Shown: piece by piece, positions 37,379 to 48,691 of the stretch | How positions within the stretch are numbered: the stretch's first letter is position 1 | How the letters are laid out: every line of letters begins with the position of its first letter | Origin: Gonium pectorale | Taxonomy: Eukaryota; Chlorophyta; Chlorophyceae; Chlamydomonadales; Volvocaceae | Direction of reading: 5' to 3' | DNA length: 64,000 nt | Assembly: GCA_001584585.1 (NCBI GenBank) | Contig: LSYV01000002.1 | Span: forward strand, 6,253,606-6,317,605 | The notes under the pieces: generated by a model | The model's input: the letters and a program-made list of their open reading frames with translations, nothing else | What the model was told of the DNA's origin: nothing | The model's database searches: none | Made by a program: the position numbers and the translations under genes

Positions 37379-40300
37379 TCACGGAAACAACACGACAATG
37401 GCCGACGTGTTATCCGCCTCGCCGCACGGCGAGTTGAGCCCCAGCTCGACCGCCTCCTGTGGCAGGCAAGAGCAGACACGAGGCTGTCAGCTGGAGTGGC
37501 TCTCAATTTGTGGCACACCGGCAGACCGCGAAACAGCATATGCGACTGTGCTGCAGGTGCTAACCCACAGGAGGCTCACCTCGACGAGCATTTTAGCGAT
37601 CTGGGCCGCCTTCTTGCCCTCTCCCGCGGCCTCCATGACGCGGTTGACTACTTCCTGCCCGTCCATCACGTCCCACACGCCGTCCGAGGCCAGGACCTGG
37701 TACCATTCAGACGAAGCGAGGAGGACAGGTTTGACGAGTCTGTACGGTAGTGATGCGGTGGGTATCCCAAAACCAACTTAAGCAGGGTTGGCTAACGCAC
37801 CGCATCCCCTAAGACAGTTGACAACAACTTAGATCTGCACCCCAGTCTCCTCACACCTGCGTAGTCACCCCAACACCAGACCAGCCGCTCACGGCTCACA
37901 CCACAACACCGCCCGCCCGCCCTGCTGGAAACATCGCGCCTTCGGGTGCGTATGCGTAGAGGTATGGCTCCCCAATTGCAGCGTTTCCATTTTACAACAC
38001 CAACGGCACACACACCAACTGCGAGCCGGCCAAGCAGCCACACCCACCAGGCAGCAGTCTTCCCGAGTCGCCTCCACCGACACCACGTGCGGGTCTGGCA
38101 CCACGCCGTACGGCTCCATATTCTTGTGGCCCAGGGCGCGCGTCACCGCCAGCTCGTACCCCTGCCATGGCCCGGACAGGACCTGCAGGTAGCCGTCATC
38201 GTCCGCGCCGTCCTTGACCGTCACCACGCCCGGCGACTTGTCCTGCAAGGTCAGGCGGAGCAAGGCCAGGTAAGCGCAACGTGGCGGTGCTGGACGCTGG
38301 AGAACACGTAGCTGGCGGGGCGGAGGCAACAACGCTTGCAGGCGCCGTGCTCCTTGTGTTGGCTATGCGCGCGCTGGGCACATCTGTTTGCATGCGGCAC
38401 AGGCCGTGCGCCAGCCCTCGCTCTTGCCGGACGCATTTGATGCCATCTCCGGACATGGCGCACTTGCCTTTATCCGCTTAGCCTCCTCCGGAATGTGTCC
38501 GTTGTGGCGAAGCGTCAGCATCCGGGCCGTATATGACGTGCCTACAGCGGCAGCAAGGAGCCCGAAGGCGGTAACTATTAGCGATGGCCGGCACCGGTGT
38601 TTCGAAGACCGGATGCTAATACCCATTTGGTTTCCAGCACTGCGTCTTGCGTTGCTTATCCACGGCTCCGCCGCGGAGAGGGTACCTGCAAGCAGGAAAG
38701 AGAGTTTCCTGCGGGGGATGGGGGCGATCCACCAAGCCGAGACTGGCGAGGGACTGTAACGTGGCTTGCCTCAGTTCGGCACGGCTTTAGCTATAACTGA
38801 CAGAAGGAAACTCGCCAAAGTAGCTAGCATCGTACTACGATGGACCACCGGCCTCGGACGCCGGACAGCACCAACGTGCACCAACACTTGCCAGCTATAC
38901 GCAGGAAAACTTGATTTCCGCTACTATGCTACGCAACGTGCAGAAACCGTCGCGATCCTGGGGAAATAATTGCTGCCCTGAGGCACGGGCACTACGAAAA
39001 CATTGGCCAGTCGCGTTATACCCGCACGGGTACTTTGAAAGCCACAGACTACCCTCAGGCAGTACCCGGGCTGGCCGTTGAGCCTGCACTCCCGCGGGGA
39101 CGGTTTGGCTGCCAGTGTGCGGTGCATGCGAAACTGGTGTGTATACGGTGGAGGGAACAGACGTGGGACGGACTGGCAGCTGATGGAAAGGGGGATTAAG
39201 CCGCCAGCGCGTTGTCCACTGAGCAGACAGAGCTGAATCCGAAGTATTTTTTCCATAGGCTGCATCAGGCAATAACTGTGCATGGCTACGCATGGCACAT
39301 TCTGAGCAGTTGCGTAGCACACGGCGCACACATCAGTGATTAAACTTAGCGCTTTCTCATAAAAATAGTTGCCTTGGGCCCCCGGGCACGGACGCCCGTG
39401 AGAGGCGACTAGTACCCGGGAGGGGGTCCTATATCAGTAACCCCCGTAAAATGTGTTTGACAACCCACCATCAAATGCCCCGGTGGGACTGAACACGACC
39501 CAAACAGTAAAATTACCGTCGATGCAGTGCGTTGCACCTTTCCCTGCAAGGTATTCACGTTAGTGGGTCCCCCCAGGTCCGACAGCAATGAAAACCGCAG
39601 TCTAGGGCTTGGTCTTCACGCCAGAAACACAAACGCTTACTACCGCCCACTCCTGCCGGGGCACCCATTCCCCCCATCCATCCCATGCCAATGCCCCGCG
39701 CCCCTACACTTCCCGCCCATGCCCGCCTCTCCACTCGCCTGTGTCCGTTCCCAGCACCGCAGCGCTGTCTCCCACGTTGGCCAAGGTTATCGAAGCTCCC
39801 TGCACCACGGCGCACGTGCAGGTACACCCGAACTCCAGCAGCCGCTCCGGTCCCGAGCCGTTGCGGTAGACGCAGATGCCTCCAGAGTTTTCCAGCGTGT
39901 ACACAGCCTGCGTCTTCCTGCGGGCCGGGAGCGGAGGGCACAGTTGAGGGGCTGCACACTACGGGTCCGATCACCCTCAAGGCGCGCCTGCTGCGCTCCA
40001 GGGGTCCAAGCAGACGAACACCTCCCATGCTGCAGCGAGTACCCGTTAGCCACGAGTCTACGGCACGACATGAACGACGGCAAAGCTCCAGGCAAGAATT
40101 GCCATAAGACTCTTGGCAAACTAGTTCGATTCCCCCGTCTCCATCCCCATCGCTATCCCAATACCCAAAACCCGCTCCCTGCCTGCCGGGGCCTTTCCAC
40201 ACAGCCCACTTTCCCTGGCCCAACAAGGCACACGGAAACGTACCGTGGCCCTCCGTATCGTATACTCCGAGGCGGATCCTCGTACAGTGACAACGCTGCG

Positions 40301-40927
40301 TTGTGCCCTTTGAGGAACGCCGCTGTCATGAGCTTCTCCGCCTCCGGCCGGAGGTCTCTGAGCAGCCGGTTTCGCAGCCCGCTCGTGTACAGGTGGCGTA
40401 CCAAAGTCTTGCCGGCATAGCAGGCCGCTTTGTCACCGAGAACACCATGACCTATTACAATGACCACATGGGGTTTTGCAGTAATCATGCGCGGGACTCA
40501 AAAGGCAACGATTCTGGGTCGGTCGGGTCTTGCGAAACCCCGACACTGGCAGAGGCTACGGGCCACCGGGGGCCGTCGGACCCAAGTCGCCACAAGCAAG
40601 ATGACAAGCATCGGTCCTTCGACTGTTGTGAGGCACCACAGCCGGGAACGTGGCGCCGGGGTTTGGGCATGACAGTCGGGATACGCCGCGCTCCTCAGCC
40701 ACCGAATCCCCGCTACACTCCACCTTCACCACTACCCTAGCAGACAAGCGCAGCGCTGATTCGCCCGGCGTCAATGGCTCACCGTCACAGACTGTACAAA
40801 TGTAAACCTGCCGGTGGCCCTGGGGTATTTCGCCTGGCGCGTAAAGTTCCTGGACAGTGCAGTAGTCCTGGTTCAAGTCGCCATAACGGTTCCCAGCTGC
40901 CGAATGCCAGCCCACGTCCAGCGGCAT
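37379..40927 (-). CDS. PP2C-family Ser/Thr protein phosphatase (second gene)
   Basis: Complete metal-dependent phosphatase of the PPM/PP2C family, unlike the one at the left edge. Seven exons join in phase to 331 aa: 40783-40927, 40244-40451, 39739-39917, 38468-38541, 38048-38242, 37580-37696, 37379-37456. Landmarks are GNRYGDLNQDYC, CDGHGVLGDKAACYAG (metal-binding Asp in the split CDG/HG), SITLANVGDSAAVLG, MLTLRHNGHIPEEAKRI, GYELAVTRALGHKNMEPYG, VLASDGVWDVMDGQEVV and EADNTSAIVVLF, so all metal-binding Asp positions are present. The start ATG (40925-40927) gives MPLDVGWHSAAGN with no targeting signal, so cytosol or nucleus is likely. The two introns around the 74-nt exon 38468-38541 are read as GC-AG, because only that choice keeps both the frame and the conserved block. 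Confidence 0.92.
37911..37990 (+). repeat. Inverted-pair repeat family, solo copy in PP2C intron
   Basis: Reads CCCGCCCTGCTGGAAACATC then GCGCCTTCGGGTGCGTATGC and GTAGAGG, as at 44191-44330 and 60095-60195. Lies inside the 37697-38047 intron. Confidence 0.55.
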
Positions 40928-41112
40928 CTACACGCCTCCACTAACCACGCTGTGACTACTATGCCTATGTCAAATCAAGATGGGATGGTCCTGGGGAAGT
41001 ATCTCGCCAGCTGAGCAACTCCGTAAACCAGCGTCGTCTCCGTTCAGAGAAAACTTGCGTAAATTGGCGAGAGAAGTCTCTGTTAAGAGGGGAAGTCCGC
41101 TGTGCGAGAAAA

Positions 41113-41117
41113 TTACA
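41113..41117 (-). terminator. TGTAA poly(A) signal, UFSP2
   Basis: TGTAA on minus (TTACA on plus), 214 nt beyond the UFSP2 stop and 186 bp before the start codon of the downstream PP2C on the same strand, so it divides two tandem genes. Confidence 0.45.
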
Positions 41118-41330
41118 CGTCTGGGCTGGTCTCCAGACCTGGAACGACAAGAACGACGAGTACTTTAGAATGTCAACCCCAGGAGTGACATACGGTTCAT
41201 CACTCCAATGAAGCGGTCAGAACGCCAGTGCCGCTTCCGCTCCCAAAGCGACAGCGAAACCCAGTACTGGCGTTGTGTCCGCACTTTACGGCCGCGTGCG
41301 GTTGCTTTGCCCCACTGCAACATAATGTCA

Positions 41331-44300
41331 TCAGACGGTGTTGGGGCGCTGCGGCATGAGGAAGTTGTAGAAAGCGTCGGCCACGAACAGCGGCCCGCCA
41401 GCAGCGGCGTTGTCTCCCGGCCGTTTCCACCCGACCCAGGTTCCCTGGTGGATTTTCTTGATGTCCTCACCTAAGGTTGTAGGGTAGGAGAGGGAAGAAC
41501 GTCAGGACCGTAGGGTAGGGTTATGGGTTTTGTACCCGGTCCGCGAGCATTGCTAAGCTGGATGGTGCACCGCACAGAAACTAGCCTTGTCGCCTCAGAT
41601 AATTAACAACTCTGCGGGAGGCAGCCAGGCGGCCCAACCAAGCCGTCAGCAACGCCGACTCTTTGGATCTCTGCAGCACTCCCTTGTGGCCCTCCTCTAC
41701 CTCCGACCCCCTAATCCGACGAAGGACGCAAGCGACAACCAAACAAGCGGCAGGTCTTACTGTAACACAGCGAGCGCACGCGCTATGGCCCTCCGTACAC
41801 ACCTCCGGTGTAGTGCGGGTCAAGGATGAGGAAGGCCGCCTCGCCGGTCTGCTCGTTGAAGCGCACACCCAGCAGCGTGTACGCCAGCACACCGCCCCCG
41901 ATCATGACAGGCGAGCCCACGGTCGCAAAGTGCGCTGCCAGCTCACGCGCGTGGGCGGGTATGTCGGCGCCGCGGTTGACCGTGAGGATCTTGGACGTAA
42001 CGCCCAGGTAGTCGTCCAGGACGTACGACAGCTCGATCGCGCCGATCCAGTTGGACGAGCCCACGAAACTGGGCGGCTTGTCGCCCAGGCGCGCCAGGAC
42101 CTGCTGCACAGTCCTGGGGAGCGGGGCCAGGTGGCAGATGTCTGTAGCAACGGCATTCGGACTCACCTTACTCTTTTCAGGCCACGGACCATATCAATCA
42201 CTACTTGCCTTAATGGTACAGGAGAAAGCTGGAGACGCGACTCACTCGCCTTACGGATGGCGAGGCGCGACAGGTATGACCCACGATTGGTTAGCCAAAT
42301 ACGCGAAATGGTGCTCCGACGTCATACAGAGCACCAACGACATGCGCCGTAGTAGGCAGCGCACACGTGTGGTTGAGGTCAGCTGAACGCCCTGCGCCAC
42401 CCACTTGTGCGAGGGGATGGGCTTGGTGGTGTACTTCTGCAGCCGGAACCAGGAGCAAATGGTCTGCAACGACCGGTAGGCGCATCCCCAGCCCGAATCG
42501 TTGAAGCGGTCCTGCATGTAGTGACAGTACTCGTACGAGCCCTGGACGAGCGTCACCGTGCCGCCGATGCCTGTGAAACGGACCATGGGGTCAAACCTTG
42601 TAGCGCGTTTCAATACCGGTATCCTCGAGCCTGCTTTTGCGAAAGCTGCTTGCATCAGAAGCCCAACCCTAAGTGTAGACCCTTGCACCAGTCGCATACC
42701 GCAGCAGCTGCCTTGCCTGCGGATGGCGGTTTGCATCCGGCCTTCAGAACAAGTCAAGGCCGCATGATCCCGTGGAGAGGCCTCGAAGGCCTCTCCCAGT
42801 GCCGGGTGCCCAGTGATGGGCATCAAAACCAACATTCGGTGGCATTCCTCCGCCCTTCCAGGATGCACCCGTGGGACAGGGCAAAACAACAGCAACACCC
42901 ACCAGGCACGACGAGGCCCATGTGCACGTCTTGCAAGCGTGCCACTGCACCGCCACTGGCGTCCTCGCCGGCCTCCGCTGCTGCCGCCATGTCGACCGCG
43001 TTGGCGGGCCGGAGCAGCGGCCGGTTGGCCGGCAGGCCCCACAGCGCGTGCAGCCTCTGGCGGTGTGACAGAAGCTTTGCGTCGTTCAGCTCTGCGTCCG
43101 CCACTAAAGACGGGTACATGATCGTCAGGTGGTGTCCAAAGCCCGGCGGGAGGAAGTGGTAGGCGCGCACCTGGTGGGTACGTACGCGATCGGACAAACA
43201 CGCTGTGAGCCCGTACACCGAACTAAGGAAAGGGCGTTTGGCATGAACAACCAGAGTCCACGGAACGGATCGCGCCTATGCACCGGGCAACATCTTTATG
43301 CTGCAATCTTATGGAACTGTCGTGAGCTAGCCGCAAGGCAAAAAAGTAAAACGGAGACAGGGAAGGCCACCTCTACGGTAAACACACATCCAAAGGTGCG
43401 ATTTTGCCGTTGGGGTGCCGGGTGCATAGCATGGCGGGCGGCGGAGTCGAGCAGACGGGCCGTCCCGGCACAAGCAAGGCACACGCCTGACTCTTGCTGC
43501 GTACACGTAACCTGCCTCGCCCCAAACTATCAGTCGCAACCGCTGTCCCGCCGCAGCCACCCCATACCATACCATACCATACCGGCAGCACGGCGCCCTG
43601 CTTGGCGAGCAACCTCTGCGCCGCGTGCAGCTGCCGCACCAGCGCCGCTTGCAGCGCTGCAGCCGCCTGGGACAGCGGGCAGCTCCGTGGCACGTAGGAC
43701 AGGGCGTCCAGCCGTAGCGTGGTGCTGCGGCAGGAGGCGCTCGCGGGGGCGGCGCCACCCCCTGCAGCCAGCGGCCTGTAGGTGAAGGCGGGGCCGGCTG
43801 GCGGGTCCGCCAGGCAGGTGGTGTCCTGCAGCAAGGTGCACTGCACTACGGCACCGCCGCTGCCGCCTTTGGAGGGAAGGCTGTCGACGGATGCGCTGCT
43901 GTCAGGGCGAATCAGCACCCGACCACTGGCTGACCTGCAGCCAGCGCACGAACGGCGGCGGAACGGGGGCAAAGGAGGTCTATACCTCTGGATTCATAGC
44001 AAGTTTAATGTCGTCCATTCCAGGTCTGTAGCACGCCACTCGGCGGTCCGGGGTTCCAGGCTGGGCGCCCCGAGACTAGTAACCGCTGGCCGCCGATGGA
44101 CTGGTAACATTGTCGACCACACAGCTCACCCGAACCTCTAACACCACCACCACATTTCGTCAGGTAAAACTGTCATTGGTCCACACCGAGAGGGTCCGCC
44201 TTCTCGTCTTCCTCGCCCGCCATGCCCTGTACGTGGCGGAAACCCCCGATGCCCTGCTGGAAACATCACACCCCCGGGTGTGTATGACCGTAGAGGCTGC

Positions 44301-45238
44301 CTTCCCTGTTTCCGTTTCCTTTGTAACGGACACAGCCACGCCCTACCCTGTGTCGGCTGCGAACATCGCTCCCGGGGCCTCCAGCTGCCGGATGAGCCGC
44401 TGGACTGCGGCCTGCAGCCCGGCGCCCTGAGCAGGCTGGCTGTCCTCCACCACCTCCAGCCCAACCGTCATCTCAGTCCTGTACGGAATAATCGAAAACG
44501 GCCACGGACCGTGCGCTGCTAGACTCAGGCGACTAGGCTTGTGATGCATACCGGTGACGATACTTTGTGACTGCACGGCCTGCATGCTGCTCTGCGCCTA
44601 CGAGGCGTAAAGGCAGGGACACACAGCTGGGCCCACCCTGTTGCACCACCTGATTGGGCGACGGCATACCTGTTCTCGCACAAACGTATGCACGCCGACC
44701 CTGCCTTCACGCACGCGCTTCACGTTCTGTATGCCCGCCCCATACCCTCGCGGCGCACCCACCTGAAGATACAATACCGTTGAAGCCATTCCTCTGTTGT
44801 TGCAAGCTGCTTCAGCTGCAGTGAAGGCCCCAGCGTGCCGTCGCTGCGCACGCGCATGGCAATCAGGCCCTCCTCGTCCGGGTACACCGCCACGCAGCCG
44901 TTGGCATGAAAGCCGCTTCTGCACAGCTCAGCCGCTTTCCGAGAAGCCTCCTCTTTCGATGGCGCGTAGGCTCCAAGCGCAGTCACCGGCCAAGGGAGCA
45001 CATCCAGCACATCTGCACAGCTCGTTCCCGCGCGCGGTGAAGTCACCAAGCTTGCAAGTCAACCACAAGAGCCATCCCAGACATTATGGTTCTTACCTTG
45101 CAGATCGGTCGTGATTGCCTCGGAGAAGCCACAGCCAACAAGCGTCACCTCTCCATCGGCAACGCCAAGCAGGACAACTGCAGCCTCCGACTGCCGAATA
45201 GCCTGTTGCAGGCTGCTATTAATAGCTACATATTCCAT
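41331..45238 (-). CDS. UFSP2: UFM1-specific protease 2 (C78 cysteine peptidase)
   Basis: UFSP2 trims the UFM1 precursor and removes UFM1 from targets, acting at the ER. Eight exons join in phase to 586 aa: 45097-45238, 44763-45012, 44347-44478, 43583-43934, 42903-43170, 42405-42570, 41803-42113, 41331-41470. The catalytic Cys is in [14 protein letters not shown] (exon 6); the Asp and His are in LDPHYTG (exon 7). Other family blocks are [35 protein letters not shown]-like [67 protein letters not shown] and, at the end, GTWVGWKRP and [14 protein letters not shown]. The N-terminal half is the variable regulatory region. The start is ATG 45236-45238, with a stop upstream in frame. Exon 4 sits between two inverted repeat copies, and its donor lies in a pentanucleotide repeat. 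Confidence 0.95.
43348..43460 (-). repeat. Inverted-pair repeat, left copy in UFSP2 intron 4
   Basis: Reads AAACGGAGACAGGGAAGGCC, ACCTCTACGGTAAACACACA, AAAGGTGCGATTTTGCC, GCATGGCGGGCG and GACGGGC. The reverse complement of 44191-44330 has the same blocks in the same order, so the two face each other about 0.98 kb end to end. Confidence 0.7.
43560..43582 (+). repeat. CCATA pentanucleotide repeat at a splice donor
   Basis: About four and a half units of CCATA. On the minus strand it forms the first ~23 bases of UFSP2 intron 4 (GTATGGTATGG...), so the donor GT is the first of several identical ones five bases apart. Confidence 0.75.
44191..44330 (+). repeat. Inverted-pair repeat, right copy in UFSP2 intron 3
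   Basis: Reads CTCGCCCGCCATGCCCTGTA, CCCTGCTGGAAACATCACAC, GGGTGTGTATGACCGTAGAG, then CTTCCCTGTTTCCGTTTCCT. It ends only about 16 bp from the exon 3 donor. Confidence 0.7.
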
Positions 45239-45684
45239 ATGGTCAATCCCTACAAGCGAGCCTGATTCCACCTAGCCGCTTCGTGTATAACGTTATGGTA
45301 CAAGGAGCACTGTTGCCAAGGACTGGGGGCAGACATATCGCGATGCCGGCGAACATTACTAGCCATACCGCTTGACATAGCGTACGTCACGCGGCCGTAC
45401 TACCCGTACTACGTGCGGCCGTACTACCCGGGGGTGGCACGATATTCGCACTAGTGGGCGCTGATACGAAGGTACGACCAAGGATTCATTGTTCAGGCGG
45501 CCAGGCAGCTGGCCCAGGCGTAGACCGGGGCGAGATAACACGTCTATCTTCTGGCGGGTACTTGGCTTGGTGTGGGAGTCGCGTCGGCCCTGGATAACAC
45601 GGACCACAGGGGCGGCAACACACAGCACACCCCTCTCCTGTTACAGTCTCTTAAGCGGACAACAGAGCCGCAAGCCGCTGCAGG

Positions 45685-46035
45685 CTCCTCCTGCTCCGCC
45701 GCCACGTTGCTCGGCCTGCTTGGCTTGAACCCGTTTCGTGGCAGGTTGGACGCACTGTTAGGGAAAGGGGCGACCAATGCACACATGAGCATATACTGTG
45801 GGGAACCGGGAGGCCAAGCCTCTTTGTAGCTACTCCACAGAGTCGGTACGACAAGCTCGTCCAAGTCCAATGACTATGGGTGCAGCCTCCTCCTCCTCCA
45901 TCGCCGCTGCCGCCGCATCGACTCTCGGCCTGCTTGGCGTACTTCGCGCAACAAAGGGAAGATCCTGGTGTCAACTGCGACGGTAAAAATAGGAAAGGTG
46001 CCGTCAATGCACCCACTTTTATATGCTGTGGAGCA
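45685..46035 (+). repeat. Two diverged tandem units
   Basis: Unit 1 (about 45685-45806) and unit 2 (about 45885-46035) share, in order, GGCTCCTCCTGCTCCGCCG-like starts, CTCGGCCTGCTTGGC, GGAAAGGKGCSGWCAATGCA and ATATRCTGTGG. By eye they are strongly diverged, with small insertions. Confidence 0.4.
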
Positions 46036-46840
46036 CGGATGGGACAGTCACAGGAGCAGCCGGCTCGCTGCATGAGAGCAGCGAAATGAATTGCTGCCGT
46101 GAAGGAGCCCACCTTTTAAGGTCGTACGCGTCCGAAGGCGCGACGTAGAGTAGCCCGCGGCTCGCCCTTAGTCGGACCCAGTGGCACCGGGCCACGCACT
46201 GGGTCGAACCGCGTCCAACCGGATCGAAGCGCGTTCCGCTGCCCACTGGATCCAGCGACGCAGAGATGCCGTCTGTCGCACTTGCCGGCGGTGGACTGCG
46301 GCCCGGTCCCCGGGCGGTGGTCTTGGTCAGGGCGCTGGCCCTGGCCCGCCTGCCATGCCGCCGGAAAGCAGCTGCCACGAGGACAAGCTGCCGCACCGGG
46401 AAGTCGGGAGCGCTTGCTGCTGCGCAGTCTTTGGGAGAGCTTGGGCTCATCGCAAGTGGGACTCACTGGCTGCAGTGGTATATTGAGGCTCGCGGACCGA
46501 CCGCCGATGCATTATACGCACTGCTGCCTCTGCTGGGCTTTGGAGACCTGGCGGCCTGGCGCCCTGCATCTGTGGTCCCGGCGTGTCGCGGCCTGCAACG
46601 TGCCCCCGCGCCCCACCAGCGCCCTGCCGGCGTGCCGGGGCGCATGCGATGAGGCGATTTGAGTGCACTGAAGGGCTCTCCCTCTTGGTTCGCTCGGGTC
46701 TCAAAGTCCCTGATAGCAGGAACTGCGGCTCGGGTTCTGCATCTAGAGGCTCATAGAGGCTTGGTAGCAGCATTCCGTACTGTGGAATGCTAGCTGCCGC
46801 TGAGGCGTCTGGAGCCCTGTAAGGGCTAGCGGCTCTCTGC

Positions 46841-46863
46841 CAGTGCAGTGCAGTGCAGTGCAG
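46841..46863 (+). repeat. CAGTG microsatellite
   Basis: Four and a half perfect units of CAGTG. Confidence 0.9.
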
Positions 46864-48249
46864 GGCGTGCGGGATCAGGTTGGTTCATAGGCAGGCATAG
46901 GCAGGCGGGCTCCCGCTTTCTTTGCAAATTTCTCTTTTTCATATCTCGTCAGATTCCGTAGGCATGCCAGCGACGGCCGGTCCACCGCTCGGCGGTTGGT
47001 GCCTGCAGGCCGGCTCCTGGAGCCCCCACCCACGAGGGGCCTTGACCCCACGGGCTCTGCTTGCGAGTCCACAACCCAGATAAATGAGTCAAGGCAGGGA
47101 CTGGGATATGCCAGTGGCGAGGGCGCAGGCCCTTAGAACTGGCTGCATGAGGTCTACGGCACCTGGCTGCGTGCATGCGTACATGGCATACCATGGCCGT
47201 GCACGTGTACGGCGATGCCACATTTGATACCCTACACGAGCACCGCACCGACACTGCAAGCATGTGCCGTGGTGCATCTCTTAGGTGTCGCCGTGCTGCG
47301 GGGAGTCCTACCGGGCCAGCTCACGGCGTCACGCATACCCACACTTGCACGACAGCGCACAGCCGTACTGCCGTACTACCCCATGCGCACTCTTGCGGCC
47401 TCCGTGCGCCTACACAGCCCCTTTCGGCGCCACCACCGTAGCCCACTTAGGTCACGGGGTCCTGCTTTGTCATTCGTCGCATTTGCGGTGCGTTTGACTT
47501 CTTGACTCTGACATTCCTTGCTGTTCCCCTTCCCTGCCCTTTCCCGCCGCTCCGCCTGGCGCGGCTCGCTATGCCGGTGCTTGTAGGTGAGACAACGGTA
47601 ATCATCATCGGGTCGGGGGGCTGGATGGGCCGGGAGCCGGGAAACATGCACGAGCCAGCATGCAATGCACGTAGACCAGAGTAGGCGCATCCCAGCATGG
47701 CATTGCATAGGGTCACCCCAGAGAGATTTCTGGGCCGCATAGGGGGCTACGGTGGTGGTCGCCGCCGAACTAACATGCAGGGACATCACCCATTCGACTA
47801 CCTCTGGAGCTGGGTCCTACAACGACACCATCACTTTCACGCTCGGCGTATGCGTCGTTTCATTTCAACCCTACACGAGCGCACAGGGACCACAGCTGCC
47901 AAGGCACCTGCAAGAAGAAGCGGCCAGAAGGGGCCCTAACATGGCGAGTGTGGTGACTGACCGCACAGCTACATGCTGCGCTACCATCACCACGCACGCA
48001 CTCCAAATCAAGCATGAAAGGGACATGCCGTAGATACGCCTCAGAGTGCCGTAAATGGCCACAACCTTCGACAACGCCCACTAGTGCGAACACCCCGGCG
48101 CGAGAAACCGCTCTGATGGGTTTGGGTTCACCTATGGATTTGCACTGCTATGTGTTCGTCCGGTGACACTCGGCTCCTGCATGCCAGAACGCTACAGGCC
48201 CCAATCAGAGCCTTAAACGACGTCAGCCGCCTCTCCGCTCACAACCACA

Positions 48250-48254
48250 TTACA
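48250..48254 (-). terminator. TGTAA poly(A) signal, DUF3067 gene
   Basis: TGTAA on minus (TTACA on plus), about 440 nt past the stop. Confidence 0.3.
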
Positions 48255-48691
48255 CCAGGCCGCTGTGCCCTCACGTTACCCTCGTCGTCGGGCAGTGCCC
48301 CATCGCCTCAAGCAGGCCAACCTGACATCCAGACAGCTCTCCTCCTCTTTCCTTTGTCAACCTCAGGGTTGTCAACCTCGAGCCAGTTCGCAGTGACGGA
48401 TCAGCCCAACTCACCATAAAGTACAACCCGCGCTCGTGCCCTAAGCATACTCTTCGTCACAGCCACATGCGCCTATCTCTCACAAGAGCAAGAGTAGCTC
48501 CCCTGACGCTGGTACAACACAGCCGCCGCAACAGCAAGTAGATACACAATCACACGGTGAAACCCTACATGTACGACATCCCGCACAACGGGCGGGTCGA
48601 GTAAACTGCGGGCCCCTGAGTCCTTGCCATGGCGGAGCAGGCACAATGCCTTCACTGCCGCAAGCAACATGAGCTCAACTCTTAACCGGCT

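Larger units (their letters stand above)
45239..48691. other. Gene-poor stretch between UFSP2 and DUF3067
   Basis: 3.45 kb. 45239-45600 should hold the UFSP2 promoter and contains short CGTACTACCC repeats near 45390-45430. 45685-46035 holds two diverged tandem units. 46841-46863 is a CAGTG microsatellite. A TGTAA signal for the DUF3067 gene lies at 48250-48254. The plus-strand frame 46266-46652 (128 codons) has an ATG and a hydrophobic helix-like part (LGELGLIASGTHWLQWYIEA) but no known domain; it is not claimed as a gene. Confidence 0.4.

Noticed and set aside
46266..46652. 128-codon ATG frame in the 45-48 kb gap
   Set aside because: The hydrophobic segment is attractive, but there is no family match and other frames over the same bases are just as open.
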